DNA of 64,000 bases from Gandjariella thermophila (GTDB lineage: Bacteria; Actinomycetota; Actinomycetes; Mycobacteriales; Pseudonocardiaceae), in assembly GCF_005405885.1 (NCBI RefSeq), contig NZ_BJFL01000002.1, forward strand, positions 310,001 through 374,000. The letters are read 5' to 3'. Shown here piece after piece: positions 15,953 through 24,456 of this stretch. The notes beneath the pieces were generated by a model. That model worked only from the letters and a program-made list of their open reading frames with translations. It searched no databases and was not told where the DNA came from. Numbering within the stretch: position 1 is the first letter of the stretch; every line of letters begins with the position of its first letter. The position numbers and the translations under genes are program-made.

Positions 15953-16894
15953 TCAGGACGCCTGGGGAGGCCGGCCGGTGGCGGCACGCTCGTCGTCCAC
16001 GGTGGCCCGGTCGGCGGTGAGCTGCTCGGCCGGCGCCTCGCGGGGCGCCGGCGGCATGGTCGGCGCCCGCTCCGCGGGGACGGGAGCGGCCGCCGCCTGT
16101 TCCGGCACCGGGGTGGCCGCCGGCCGCTGGCCGGCCGTGACCGTCGTCGACTGCTCCAGGAACCGCAGCAGCTCCACCGGGAAGGGCAGCACCACGGTCG
16201 AGTTCTTCTCGGCGGCCACCTCGACCATGGTCTGCAGCAGGCGGAGTTGCAGCGCGGCGGGTGTCTTCGACATGGCCGCGGCGGCGTCGGCGAGCTTCTG
16301 CGAGGCCTGCAGCTCGCCGTCGGCGGTGATGACCCGGGCGCGGCGCTCCCGCTCCGCCTCGGCCTGCCGGGACATCGACCGCTTCATCGTCTCCGGCAGC
16401 GCCACGTCCTTGATCTCCACCCGGTCGATGTGGATGCCCCAGCCCAGCGCCGGGCTGTCGATCATCACCTCGAGGCCCTGGTTCAGCCGCTCCCGGTTGG
16501 ACAGCAGGTCGTCCAGGTCGCTCTTGCCGATGATCGAGCGCAGCGAGGTCTGCGCGACCTGCCCGACGGCGAACAGGTAGTCCTGCACGTCCACCACCGC
16601 CCGGACCGGGTCGATGACCTTGAAGTAGACCACCGCGTCCACCCGGACGGTCACGTTGTCCCGGGTGATGCCCTCCTGCGCGGGCACCGGCATGGTGACG
16701 ATCTGCATGTTGACCTTCTGCAGCCGGTCGGCGACCGGCGCGATGAAGGCCAGCCCCGGCCCGCGGACGTGGCCCAGGGCGCGGCCGAAGCGGAACACCA
16801 CGCCGCGCTCGTACTGCTTGACGACCCGGACGCCGAGGGACAGCCAGGCCACGCCGAGAACGAGAATGCCGATGAGTGCGTCGATGACAACCAT
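15953..16894 (-). CDS. Slipin (SPFH/stomatin-like membrane protein)
   Basis: A 313-residue membrane scaffold protein. Residues 1-27 form one hydrophobic segment. The SPFH/band-7 domain follows (VVKQYERGVVFRFGRALG, GPGLAFIAPVAD, RVDAVVYFKVIDP), with the conserved GWGIHIDRVEIKD and MKRSMSRQAEAERERRA at the start of a helical oligomerisation region. The C-terminal 60 residues are a proline/alanine-rich tail. Slipins organise membrane microdomains and often pair with an NfeD protein; no nfeD is present next to this gene. It appears monocistronic. Confidence 0.92.
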   Translation of the reverse strand: MVVIDALIGILVLGVAWLSLGVRVVKQYERGVVFRFGRALGHVRGPGLAFIAPVADRLQKVNMQIVTMPVPAQEGITRDNVTVRVDAVVYFKVIDPVRAVVDVQDYLFAVGQVAQTSLRSIIGKSDLDDLLSNRERLNQGLEVMIDSPALGWGIHIDRVEIKDVALPETMKRSMSRQAEAERERRARVITADGELQASQKLADAAAAMSKTPAALQLRLLQTMVEVAAEKNSTVVLPFPVELLRFLEQSTTVTAGQRPAATPVPEQAAAAPVPAERAPTMPPAPREAPAEQLTADRATVDDERAATGRPPQAS

Positions 16895-17037
16895 GTCACG
16901 CCCCGCATTCCGTCGCGGCCGCCGCGCCGCCGACCCGCGCCTTTCGCCGGCTCCCGCTGCGGTGCGATCCGACCGTCTTCACCAGGCATGATAGTCCCGC
17001 CGCCACCCGTCGGGGCCGGCGTGACGACGCCGGCCGG

Positions 17038-17649
17038 TCAGCCGGCGGCGCCCAGCATGCGCAGCGTCAGTTCGGCGTACTCGGCGCCCAGCGCCTTCGG
17101 CGTCTTGCGCGTCCGCTCGTCGTACCAGCGGGCCACGTCGATGCCCAGGGACAGCACCGCGCGGGCCGCGGTCTTCACGTCCGGCACGGTGAACACGCCG
17201 GCCTGCACGCCCTCGACGATCACGTTGCGTACGGTCTGCTCGATCTTCCTGCGCAGCCCGGCGATGACCCGGTACTCCTCCTCCGGCAGGGCGTGCAGCT
17301 CGTACTGCACCACCCGGGCGACCGTGTGCCGCCGGGCGTGCCAGGCCACGAAATCCTCGACCAGTCGGCGCATCCGGCTCGGCGGGTCGTCGTCGCCGGC
17401 CACCGCCTGCTGGATCATGGCGAGGGTCTGCTCGTGCCCGCTGCGGCTGATGGTGAACAGCAGCGCCACCTTGGACGGGAAGTAGACGTACAGCGCCGCC
17501 GGGCTCATGCCGGCGCCGGTGGCGATGTCCCGGGTGGTGGTCGCGTGGTAGCCGCGCTCGGCGAAGGACTCGAGCGCGGCCATCATCAGCCGGCGCGCCG
17601 CCTCGGGCTGCACATCCGGCCACAGGTCGGCGGACAGCGTGGTGGTCAT
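17038..17649 (-). CDS. TetR-family regulator divergent from the thiolase
   Basis: A 203-aa repressor-type protein. The N-terminal HTH includes FAERGYHATTTRDIATGAGMSPAALYVYFPSK. The C-terminal ligand domain is of a common actinobacterial type. It is transcribed away from the thiolase gene, and the space between them holds the operator AGCAAGCGCTTAGT, so it most likely represses itself and the thiolase. The same site upstream of tesB (20114) and a close copy upstream of the HAD-led operon (44432) suggest a wider acyl-CoA regulon. Confidence 0.9.
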   Translation of the reverse strand: MTTTLSADLWPDVQPEAARRLMMAALESFAERGYHATTTRDIATGAGMSPAALYVYFPSKVALLFTISRSGHEQTLAMIQQAVAGDDDPPSRMRRLVEDFVAWHARRHTVARVVQYELHALPEEEYRVIAGLRRKIEQTVRNVIVEGVQAGVFTVPDVKTAARAVLSLGIDVARWYDERTRKTPKALGAEYAELTLRMLGAAG

Positions 17650-17749
17650 GGCCGACCATCCTCCCTCATCGGCTCCCGGCCCGTGCCGCAGGAGACGCCA
17701 GCGTCACAGCTACCCGGTGTTGACATGACACCGCGCGGTCACCAGCCTT

Positions 17750-17763
17750 AGCAAGCGCTTAGT
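17750..17763 (+). promoter_or_regulatory. Operator AGCAAGCGCTTAGT (copy 1)
   Basis: A near-palindromic site around AAGCGCTT in the tetR-thiolase divergent region, 26 nt before the thiolase start. It is identical over 14 nt to the site before tesB in reverse orientation. Probable binding site of the adjacent TetR protein (inference). The pattern is similar to the published KstR2-type consensus AnCAAGnnCTTGnT with one mismatch. Confidence 0.65.
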
Positions 17764-17788
17764 CACAGCCGTACGGGGAGGAGATCCA

Positions 17789-19006
17789 GTGCCCGAGGCA
17801 GTCATTGTCGCCACCGCCCGGTCGCCGATCGGACGGGCCAACAAGGGATCCCTGAAGGACCTGCGCCCGGACGACCTCACCGCGCGCATCGTGCGCGCGG
17901 CGCTGGACAAGGTGCCGGAACTGGATCCGACACAGATCGACGACCTGATGCTGGGCTGCGGTCTCCCCGGCGGAGAGCAGGGCTTCAACATGGCGCGGGT
18001 GGTCGCGGTGCTGCTGGGCATGGACCACCTGCCCGGCACCACCGTCACCCGGTACTGCTCGTCCAGCCTGCAGACCACCCGGATGGCCTTCCACGCCATC
18101 AAGGCTGGCGAGGGCGACGTGTTCGTCAGCGCCGGCGTGGAGATGGTCAGCCGCTACGCCAGGGGCAACTCCGACTCGCTGCCGGACACCGAGAACCCGG
18201 TGTTCGCCGACGCCAGGGCGCGCACCGAGCGGTTCGCGGCGGGCGGGCAGACCTGGTCCGACCCGCGGGAGAGCGGGAACCTTCCGGACGTCTACATCGC
18301 CATGGGGCAGACCGCGGAGAACGTCGCCCAGCTCAAGGGCATCAGCAGGGCCGCGCAGGACGAGTTTGGCGTGCGCTCGCAGAACCTCGCCGAGCAGGCC
18401 ATCGACAGCGGGTTCTGGAAGCGCGAGATCACCCCGGTCACCCTGCCGGACGGCACCGTGGTCGAGGCGGACGACGGCCCCCGGCGGGGCACCACGCTGG
18501 AGAAGGTGGCCGCGCTGCAGCCGGTGTTCCGGCCGGACGGCACGGTCACCGCGGGCAACTGCTGCCCACTCAACGACGGCGCCGCCGCGGTGGTGGTCAT
18601 GTCCGACACCAAGGCGCGCGAGCTGGGCATCACCCCGCTGGCCCGGATCGTGTCCACCGGGGTCACCGGTCTGTCCCCGGAGATCATGGGCCTCGGCCCG
18701 GTCGGAGCCTCCCAGCAGGCCCTGGCCCGTGCCGGGATGACCATCGACGACGTCGACCTCGTGGAGATCAACGAGGCGTTCGCCGCGCAGGTGCTGCCGT
18801 CCGCGCAGGACCTCGGTGTGCCCATGGAGAAGCTCAACGTCAACGGCGGCGCCATCGCGGTCGGCCACCCGTTCGGCATGACCGGCGCCCGGATCACCAC
18901 CACGCTGATCAACTCGTTGCAGTTCCACGACAAGCAGATCGGCCTGGAGACGATGTGCGTCGGCGGCGGCCAGGGCATGGCCATGGTGTTCGAGCGGCTG
19001 AGCTGA
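17789..19006 (+). CDS. Acetyl-CoA acyltransferase (thiolase), FadA3-like
   Basis: A 405-aa thiolase that cleaves or forms 3-ketoacyl-CoA in beta-oxidation. The nucleophilic Cys is in VTRYCSSSLQ (Cys90), the catalytic His in AVGHPFGMTGAR and the acid/base Cys in MCVGGGQGMA. The overall N-terminus (MPEAVIVATARSPIGRA) closely matches mycobacterial FadA3-type thiolases. The GTG has GGGGAGGAG 5-6 nt upstream. The TetR operator lies directly in front of it. It is convergent with tesB through a shared terminator. Confidence 0.93.
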   Translation: MPEAVIVATARSPIGRANKGSLKDLRPDDLTARIVRAALDKVPELDPTQIDDLMLGCGLPGGEQGFNMARVVAVLLGMDHLPGTTVTRYCSSSLQTTRMAFHAIKAGEGDVFVSAGVEMVSRYARGNSDSLPDTENPVFADARARTERFAAGGQTWSDPRESGNLPDVYIAMGQTAENVAQLKGISRAAQDEFGVRSQNLAEQAIDSGFWKREITPVTLPDGTVVEADDGPRRGTTLEKVAALQPVFRPDGTVTAGNCCPLNDGAAAVVVMSDTKARELGITPLARIVSTGVTGLSPEIMGLGPVGASQQALARAGMTIDDVDLVEINEAFAAQVLPSAQDLGVPMEKLNVNGGAIAVGHPFGMTGARITTTLINSLQFHDKQIGLETMCVGGGQGMAMVFERLS

Positions 19007-19016
19007 GCGCCGTCCC

Positions 19017-19046
19017 GCCCGGGGAGGTGGCCCCGCCTCCCCGGGC
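19017..19046. terminator. Terminator between thiolase and tesB
   Basis: A perfect 11-bp stem (GCCCGGGGAGG / CCTCCCCGGGC) with an 8-nt loop, just after the thiolase stop. It can serve both convergent genes. Confidence 0.75.
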
Positions 19047-19107
19047 ACCGTTGCCGGTCCGCGCGGCGGGTCTTCCGTGCCGGCGAACCTCGGTGGATCC
19101 GCGGTCG

Positions 19108-20010
19108 TCAGCGACCGTCGCGCGGCGGGTTCGCGGGTCGTGCGGACCGGCGGACCCGGACCATGCCCTCCTGAGCCACGGATACCGCCAGGTCGCCGTC
19201 CCGGGTGAAGATCCCCGCCCGGGTGAACCCGCGGGCGCCGGAGGAGGTCGGGCTCTCCTGGGCGTACAGCAGCCACCGGTCGGCGCGCACCGGCCGGTGG
19301 AACCACATGGCGTGGTCCAGGCTGGCCATGGCGATCTCACCGGGCTGGTACTCCGCGCCGTGCGGCAGCAGGATCGACCCGAGCAGTGACATGTCCGACG
19401 CGTAGGCCAGCACGCAGGAGTGCAGGGCCGGGTCGTCGGGCAGCGTGCCGTTGGCGCGCAGCCACACCCGCTGCCGGGGCTCGCGGGGGCCGGTGTCGCC
19501 GAGGAGCGGCGGCTTGTCGGTGAACCGCAGGTCGATGGCGTTCGGCTGGCGCCACCACGCGGGCGTGCGGTCCGGGTAGGGCGACACCCGATCGGACAGC
19601 CGGGCCAGCGACTCGGGGTCGGGCGCGTCCGGCATCTCCGGCCGGTGCTCTGGCCCCTCACCGGGACGCTGGAACGACGCCGACATCGTGAAGATCGTCT
19701 CGCCGCGCTGGCTGGCGAGCACCTGCCGGGCGCTGAACGAACGACCGTCCCGCAGCCGCTGGACGGTGTAGTCGATCGGCACCGAGGGGTCGCCGGGCGC
19801 CAGGAAGTACGCGTGCAGCGAGTGCACCGGCCGCTCCGCGTCCACCGTGCGGCCGGCGGCGACCAGGGCCTGCGCCGCGACCTGGCCGCCGAATACCCGG
19901 CGCATCGGGTACTGCGGGCTGTGGCCGCGGTAGCCGTCCGGCCCGGTCGGCTCCAGGTCGAGCAGCGAGACCAGCGCGTCGAGCGGGTCCACCGCGGTCC
20001 CCAGCGTCAC
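19108..20010 (-). CDS. tesB: Acyl-CoA thioesterase II
   Basis: A 300-aa double-hotdog thioesterase that hydrolyses acyl-CoA to free acid and CoA. First hotdog: YPMRRVFGGQVAAQALVAAG and HSLHAYFLAPGD. Second hotdog: LDHAMWFHRPVRADRW near the C-terminus with SPTSSGARGF. The GTG at 20010 is chosen because GGGAGG lies 5 nt upstream; upstream in-frame codons to 20157 would overlap the operator region and add a basic tail not found in TesB. The upstream region carries the operator shared with the thiolase. Confidence 0.92.
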   Translation of the reverse strand: MTLGTAVDPLDALVSLLDLEPTGPDGYRGHSPQYPMRRVFGGQVAAQALVAAGRTVDAERPVHSLHAYFLAPGDPSVPIDYTVQRLRDGRSFSARQVLASQRGETIFTMSASFQRPGEGPEHRPEMPDAPDPESLARLSDRVSPYPDRTPAWWRQPNAIDLRFTDKPPLLGDTGPREPRQRVWLRANGTLPDDPALHSCVLAYASDMSLLGSILLPHGAEYQPGEIAMASLDHAMWFHRPVRADRWLLYAQESPTSSGARGFTRAGIFTRDGDLAVSVAQEGMVRVRRSARPANPPRDGR

Positions 20011-20113
20011 GTCAACCTCCCGCAGGGTCGGCGCCCGTCGTGCTTGTTTCGAAGCCTTGGCGCGTTCCGGGGCCGCCCGTGTACCCCGCGCCGGTTCTGG
20101 ATCACCTCGGCAG

Positions 20114-20127
20114 ACTAAGCGCTTGCT
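20114..20127 (-). promoter_or_regulatory. Operator AGCAAGCGCTTAGT (copy 2)
   Basis: Reverse complement of the site at 17750, identical over 14 nt. It is located about 104 nt before the tesB start in the divergent region with the phosphotriesterase gene. It implies co-regulation of tesB with the thiolase. Confidence 0.65.
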
Positions 20128-20179
20128 CACCGGTCCGTCGAGGGTTGACCACGGCACCGCCCGCTCCTAACCTCCACAT

Positions 20180-20193
20180 ACCGACCGGTCGGT
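20180..20193. promoter_or_regulatory. Palindromic operator ACCGACCGGTCGGT (copy 1)
   Basis: A perfect 14-nt palindrome, 54 nt before the phosphotriesterase-like gene. Related sites lie before the tetR gene at 21357, the oxidoreductase at 22087 and the phosphotransferase ending at 42293. Confidence 0.7.
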
Positions 20194-20247
20194 GTTGACC
20201 GCGCTGGGGCGTCGGCCGCGGTCGCGCGCTGATGAGGAGGATCGACA

Positions 20248-21228
20248 GTGTCCACGGTGCAGACCGTCCGCGGCCCGATCGACGAGGCCGACCTCGGCCA
20301 GGTGCTCATGCACGAGCACGTGTTCGTGCTCAGCCCCGAGTTCGTGGCGAACTACCCCGAGCACGAGGGGTTCCGCGAGGAGGAGCAGGTGCCGGAGGCG
20401 GTGCGGCGGCTGCGGGAACTGGCCGCCGAGGGCGTCCGCACCATCGTCGACCCGACGGTGATCGGCCTGGGCCGCTACATCCCGCGCATCCAGCGGGTCG
20501 CCGCCGAGGTGGACCTCAACATCGTCGTGGCCACCGGCCTCTACACCTACCACGACGTCCCGCACTACCTGCACTTCCGCGGGCCCGGCACGCTGCTGGA
20601 CGGCCCGGAGCCGCTGGTGGAGATGTTCGTCAACGACATCACCGAGGGCATCGCCGGCACCGGGGTCAGGGCCGGGGTGCTCAAGTGCGCCACCGACGAG
20701 CCGGGCATCACCCCCGGCGTGGAGCGGGTGCTGCGCGCGGTCGCCCAGGCGCACCGGCAGACCGGGGTGCCGATCGTGACGCACACCCACGCGCCCAGCG
20801 GGCGCGGCCTGGAGCAGCAGGACGTGTTCGCCGCCGAGGGCGTGGACCTGAGCCGCGTGGTGATCGGTCACTCCGGGGACACCACCGACCTCGACTACCT
20901 CACCAAGATCGCCGACCGCGGCTCCTATCTCGGCATGGACCGCTTCGGCATCGACATCCTGCTGCCCTTCGAGGAGCGGGTGGCGACCGTGGCCGCGCTG
21001 TGCGAGCGCGGGTACGCGGAGAAGATGGTGCTCTCCCACGACGCCTCCTGCTACATCGACTGGCTGCCGATGAAGGACGTGCCGGCCATCCTGCCGAACT
21101 GGCACTACCTGCACATCACCCGGGACGTGCTGCCCGCGCTGCGGGAGCGGGGCGTCACGGAGGATCAGATCCGGCAGATGCTGGTGGACAATCCTCGCCG
21201 GATCCTCGCCCACGGCGGCGGCTACTAG
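20248..21228 (+). CDS. Phosphotriesterase-like lactonase family metallohydrolase
   Basis: An amidohydrolase-fold enzyme (326 aa) with a binuclear metal site. The ligands visible in order are HEH (MHEHVFV), the bridging Lys in GVLKCAT, His in THTHAPS, His in GHSGD and Asp in LSHDAS. This set is the phosphotriesterase (php/PLL) signature; such actinobacterial enzymes are commonly lactonases with side activity on organophosphates. GTG start with GAGGAGG 9 nt upstream. It is followed by a TetR gene and an oxidoreductase that share its operator, so it probably works in the same degradative route. Confidence 0.9.
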   Translation: MSTVQTVRGPIDEADLGQVLMHEHVFVLSPEFVANYPEHEGFREEEQVPEAVRRLRELAAEGVRTIVDPTVIGLGRYIPRIQRVAAEVDLNIVVATGLYTYHDVPHYLHFRGPGTLLDGPEPLVEMFVNDITEGIAGTGVRAGVLKCATDEPGITPGVERVLRAVAQAHRQTGVPIVTHTHAPSGRGLEQQDVFAAEGVDLSRVVIGHSGDTTDLDYLTKIADRGSYLGMDRFGIDILLPFEERVATVAALCERGYAEKMVLSHDASCYIDWLPMKDVPAILPNWHYLHITRDVLPALRERGVTEDQIRQMLVDNPRRILAHGGGY

Positions 21229-21293
21229 AGTCGCCGCACGTCTCACCCGCCGGGATTCCGGGGACGCCGCCGTGTTCGCGCCGGGTAAGCGAC

Positions 21294-21307
21294 CTACCGG
21301 TCGGTAT
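21294..21307. promoter_or_regulatory. Operator related to ACCGACCGGTCGGT (copy 2)
   Basis: On the minus strand this reads TACCGACCGGTAGG. It lies 49 nt before the tetR start at 21357, consistent with autoregulation. Confidence 0.6.
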
Positions 21308-21356
21308 GCTCGGAGGGAGGTGCTCGCCGACGGCGGGCGGATGTGGGGAGGTCGAG

Positions 21357-22004
21357 GTGGCGGTACGCACGAAGGCCCGGCGCGGGCGCGAGACGTCCGG
21401 CAACGCGGCCAACGGTGGGCGCGCGGCCGAGGGGACGGTACCGCAGCGGCTGCTCGCGGTGGCCACCCGGCTGTTCGCCGAGAAGGGGTTCGAGCACACC
21501 TCGGTGCAGGAGATCGTGGACGTCGCCGGGGTCACCAAGGGAGCGATGTACCACTACTTCGACTCCAAGGACGACCTGCTCTACGAGATCTACGCCCGGG
21601 TGCTGCGCATGCAGACCGAGCGGCTGGAGAAGTTCGCCGCCAGCGAGGGCACGCTTCCCGAGCGGCTGCGCGCCGCGGCCGCGGACGTGGTGGTGACCAG
21701 CATCGCCAACCTGGACGACACCAAGATCTTCTTTCGGTCGATGCACCAGCTCAGCGCGGACAAGCAGCGGACGGTGCGCGCCGAGCGGCGCCGCTACCAC
21801 GAGCAGTTCCGGGCCATGGTGCAGGAGGGCCAGCGCGCCGGGCTGTTCCGCGACGACGTGCCGGCCGAACTGGTGGTCGACTTCTTCTTCGGCTCGGTGC
21901 ACCACCTGGGCACGTGGTACCACCGGGGTGGGCCGATGTCCGGCGAGCAGGTCGGCGACCACTTCGCCGAGCTGCTGCTCAGCTCGCTGCGGCCGGTGGC
22001 CTGA
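21357..22004 (+). CDS. TetR-family regulator (KstR-type C-terminal domain)
   Basis: A 215-aa regulator. The HTH region is FAEKGFEHTSVQEIVDVAGVTKGAMYHYFDSK; the C-terminal pattern (WYHRGGPMSGEQVGDHFAELLLSSL) is common in TetR regulators of lipid and steroid catabolism. The GTG at 21357 has GGGGAGG 5 nt upstream. A long open frame extends upstream through the previous gene but is not coding. The palindromes around this gene and its neighbours make it the probable binder of the CCGACCGGTCGG sites. Confidence 0.9.
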   Translation: MAVRTKARRGRETSGNAANGGRAAEGTVPQRLLAVATRLFAEKGFEHTSVQEIVDVAGVTKGAMYHYFDSKDDLLYEIYARVLRMQTERLEKFAASEGTLPERLRAAAADVVVTSIANLDDTKIFFRSMHQLSADKQRTVRAERRRYHEQFRAMVQEGQRAGLFRDDVPAELVVDFFFGSVHHLGTWYHRGGPMSGEQVGDHFAELLLSSLRPVA

Positions 22005-22047
22005 CCGGCGGTCGCGCCGGGCGCGGGCGGCACGGTACGGTAGCCAG

Positions 22048-22061
22048 ACCGACCAGTCGGT
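22048..22061. promoter_or_regulatory. Operator ACCGACCAGTCGGT (copy 3)
   Basis: A 14-nt palindrome apart from its central pair, 25 nt before the quinone oxidoreductase start. One base differs from copy 1. Confidence 0.65.
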
Positions 22062-22086
22062 ACGGCATCATGGATCAGGAGGCGGC

Positions 22087-23073
22087 GTGAAGGCGTGGCG
22101 CGTGCACGAACTCGGCGAGCCCCGGGACGCGATGCGGCTGGAGGAGGTGGCCGACCCGCAGCCCGGTCCGGGCGAGGTGCTGGTCCGGCTGCGGGCCGCC
22201 GCGGTGAACTTCCCGGACGCGTTGCTGTGCCGGGGCCAGTACCAGATCAAGCCGCCGCTGCCGTTCACTCCGGGCGTGGAGTTGTGCGGTGAGGTGGTCG
22301 CGCTCGGCGACGGCGTGTCCGGTCTGAGCGTGGGGGAGCGGGTGATCGGCTCCCCTGTGCTGCCGACCGGCGCGTTCGGCGAGCTGACCCTGATGGAGGC
22401 GGCGCGCACCTTCCCCGCGCCGCCCGCGCTGGACGACGCCGAGGCGGCCGCCCTGTTCATCGGCTACCAGACCGGCTGGTTCGGCCTGCACCGCCGGGCC
22501 GCGCTGCGGCCGGGGGAGACGCTGCTGGTGCACGCCGCCGCTGGGGGCGTGGGCAGCGCCGCGGTGCAGTTGGGCAAGGCGGCCGGCGCCCGGGTGATCG
22601 GCGTGGTCGGCGGCCCGGGCAAGGCCGAGGTGGCCCGCCGGCTCGGCGCGGATGTGGTGGTCGACCGGCGCGAGCAGGACTTCGTCGCGGTGGTCAAGGA
22701 GGTCACCGGCGCGCGCGGCGCCGACGTGATCTACGACCCGGTCGGCGGCGACGCGTACACCCGGTCCACCAAGTGCATCGCGTTCGAGGGCCGGCTGCTC
22801 GTGGTCGGCTTCGCCAGCGGCGGCATCCCCACGCCGGGGCTGAACCACGCGCTGATCAAGAACTACTCGATCGTCGGGCTGCACTGGGGCCTGTACAACA
22901 CCTACGACCCCAAGGCGGTGCGCCAGGCGCACGACGAGTTGACCGCGCTGGCCGAGAAGGGCGTGGTCAAGCCGCTGATCAGCGAGCGGCTGCCGCTGGT
23001 CGACGCGGCCGACGCCGTCCAGCGGGTCGCCGACGGCAGCACCGTCGGCCGGGTCGCGGTGGTCGCAGGCTGA
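22087..23073 (+). CDS. NADPH:quinone oxidoreductase (zinc-free MDR family)
   Basis: A 328-aa medium-chain reductase/dehydrogenase. It has the GroES-like N-terminal domain (AAAVNFPDALLCRGQYQ, PFTPGVELCGEV) and the Rossmann motif VHAAAGGVGSAAVQLGKAAG. The zinc ligands of alcohol dehydrogenases are missing, which fits the quinone oxidoreductase/zeta-crystallin group. The GTG follows CAGGAGG by 5 nt. It lies in a likely operon or co-regulated cluster with the upstream tetR; the substrate is unknown. Confidence 0.9.
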   Translation: MKAWRVHELGEPRDAMRLEEVADPQPGPGEVLVRLRAAAVNFPDALLCRGQYQIKPPLPFTPGVELCGEVVALGDGVSGLSVGERVIGSPVLPTGAFGELTLMEAARTFPAPPALDDAEAAALFIGYQTGWFGLHRRAALRPGETLLVHAAAGGVGSAAVQLGKAAGARVIGVVGGPGKAEVARRLGADVVVDRREQDFVAVVKEVTGARGADVIYDPVGGDAYTRSTKCIAFEGRLLVVGFASGGIPTPGLNHALIKNYSIVGLHWGLYNTYDPKAVRQAHDELTALAEKGVVKPLISERLPLVDAADAVQRVADGSTVGRVAVVAG

Positions 23074-23392
23074 GGTCGTCACCGCGCGCTCGGCGCGGCC
23101 GGCCGGGATCCCCCTGGTCGGCCGCCTGACGCGTCACCAGCCGCCCCTCCGGGTCATTCGAGAACCGACGTTTCCCCTGAAATCCGGAAATGTGCAGCCG
23201 CGCTGAAATGCGCTGGCCGCGTCCGGAAAGGATGGCGTGCTGCCGCGGGTGAATTCGGCTATCTTGGCGGGCGTCGGCGGCGGGCGGCGTGCGCCTGCCC
23301 GCCGCTCGGCGCCGAATATGAGTTCGTCCTGTTCAGGAGAACGAAAATTCGGCGTGCCGGCCGGGCCTGTTCGGTGCCCTGGGGAAAACGGA
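23074..23392. other. Promoter region of the kinase fragment, no gene seen
   Basis: About 320 bases with AT-richer patches than the surroundings (for example AAATCCGGAAATG near 23180) and a -10-like TATCTT near 23261. This marks the left edge of the gene-debris and defence region. No RNA gene or repeat was recognised. Confidence 0.4.
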
Positions 23393-23959
23393 ATGGTGAG
23401 TGCTGCGGGAACACCAACCGAAGACCGGATGATCGCCGACCGCTATGTGCTCCTCGCGGAGATCGGCCGCGGTGGCATGGGCGTGGTGTGGCGTGCCGAG
23501 GACCGGCTGATCGGCCGGCCGGTCGCGGTGAAGGAACTGCCGGTGGTGCCGGGGCCACCGGAGGCGAGCGGGGAGGCCGCCCAGCGCATGCTCCGCGAGG
23601 TGCGGGCCAGCGGTCGGCTGAACCACCGCGCGGTGGTCACGGTGTACGACGCCGTGTGGCAGGACGGCCGCGTGCACATCGTGATGGAGCTCGTCGAGGC
23701 CCCGTCGGTGAGCGAACTGGTCAGGCGGACCGGGCCCATGCCACCGAGGCGGGTGGCCGCGCTCGGCCTGGAGATTCTCGGCGCCCTGCGCCAGGCGCAC
23801 GACGCGGGCATCGTGCACCGCGACGTCAAGCCGGGCAACATCATGGTGCTGCCCGACGACCAGGGGGCCAAGCTCGCGGATTTCGGCATCGCCCAGGTAC
23901 GCGGGGAGACCCAGCTCACCCACGCCGCCGGATTCGGCGGTGACCCTGCCGTGGAGTGA
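23393..23959 (+). pseudogene. Truncated Ser/Thr protein kinase (PknB-type)
   Basis: The 188 codons cover only the N-lobe and the start of the C-lobe: glycine loop IGRGGMGVVW, catalytic-lobe Lys in VAVKELP, HRDVKPGNIMVL and the DFG of LADFGIAQV. After TQLTHAAG the normal activation segment and APE motif are replaced by FGGDPAVE and a stop. Everything from helix F on, plus the usual transmembrane and sensor region, is absent. Intact kinase domains are about 270 residues and full proteins 400-650. It is probably a decayed gene cut by rearrangement, although a short expressed product is possible. Confidence 0.75.
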
Positions 23960-24101
23960 CCGGGACGATGCCCCGGGCACCGACGTCATGCTGAGCGACC
24001 TGCAGTTCCAGGACCGTGGCTGCGCGAACGGGGAGGTGCGCCCGGGATCCTCGCCCACGATGGCCGACTGCCGGTCCGCGCAGGAGCTCGGACAACCCCG
24101 C

Positions 24102-24278
24102 CCGATGGGCAACCTGAGCAGCCCGCTGACCTTCGGCCACAACGGCAGCAACTGTTGCCTCGCCTGGACCGATCCCACCCGGCGGCTGGTGTTCGTCTAC
24201 CTGACCGACCTACTCACCGACGGCCACGAGGGCGCCCATCACCAGGGCGCCGTCAGCGACGCCGTACTCGCCGCCTGC
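24102..24278 (+). pseudogene. C-terminal fragment of a beta-lactamase-family serine hydrolase
   Basis: One frame here encodes RPMGNLSSPLTFGHNGSN and LAWTDPTRRLVFVYLTDLL, which match the end of class C beta-lactamase/esterase family proteins (the FGHNG motif replaces the KTG triad). The N-terminal catalytic SxxK and YxN parts are absent upstream, where the truncated kinase lies instead. It is gene debris at the border of the CRISPR operon. Confidence 0.6.
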
Positions 24279-24456
24279 CCACCCGACGCCAACCTCGGCG
24301 CGCAGTCCGCTACGAGACGTGATGCGCCGATCGAAGGCATCGGCCACCTGTTGTAACATACTGCCCGTTCGAGGGAATGCTGAGCGTAGGTTATCGGTCA
24401 CCGTGAGTGGTGGCTCTACGGCATGGATAGGCGCGGCTACGGTCCGGGGGGACGCA

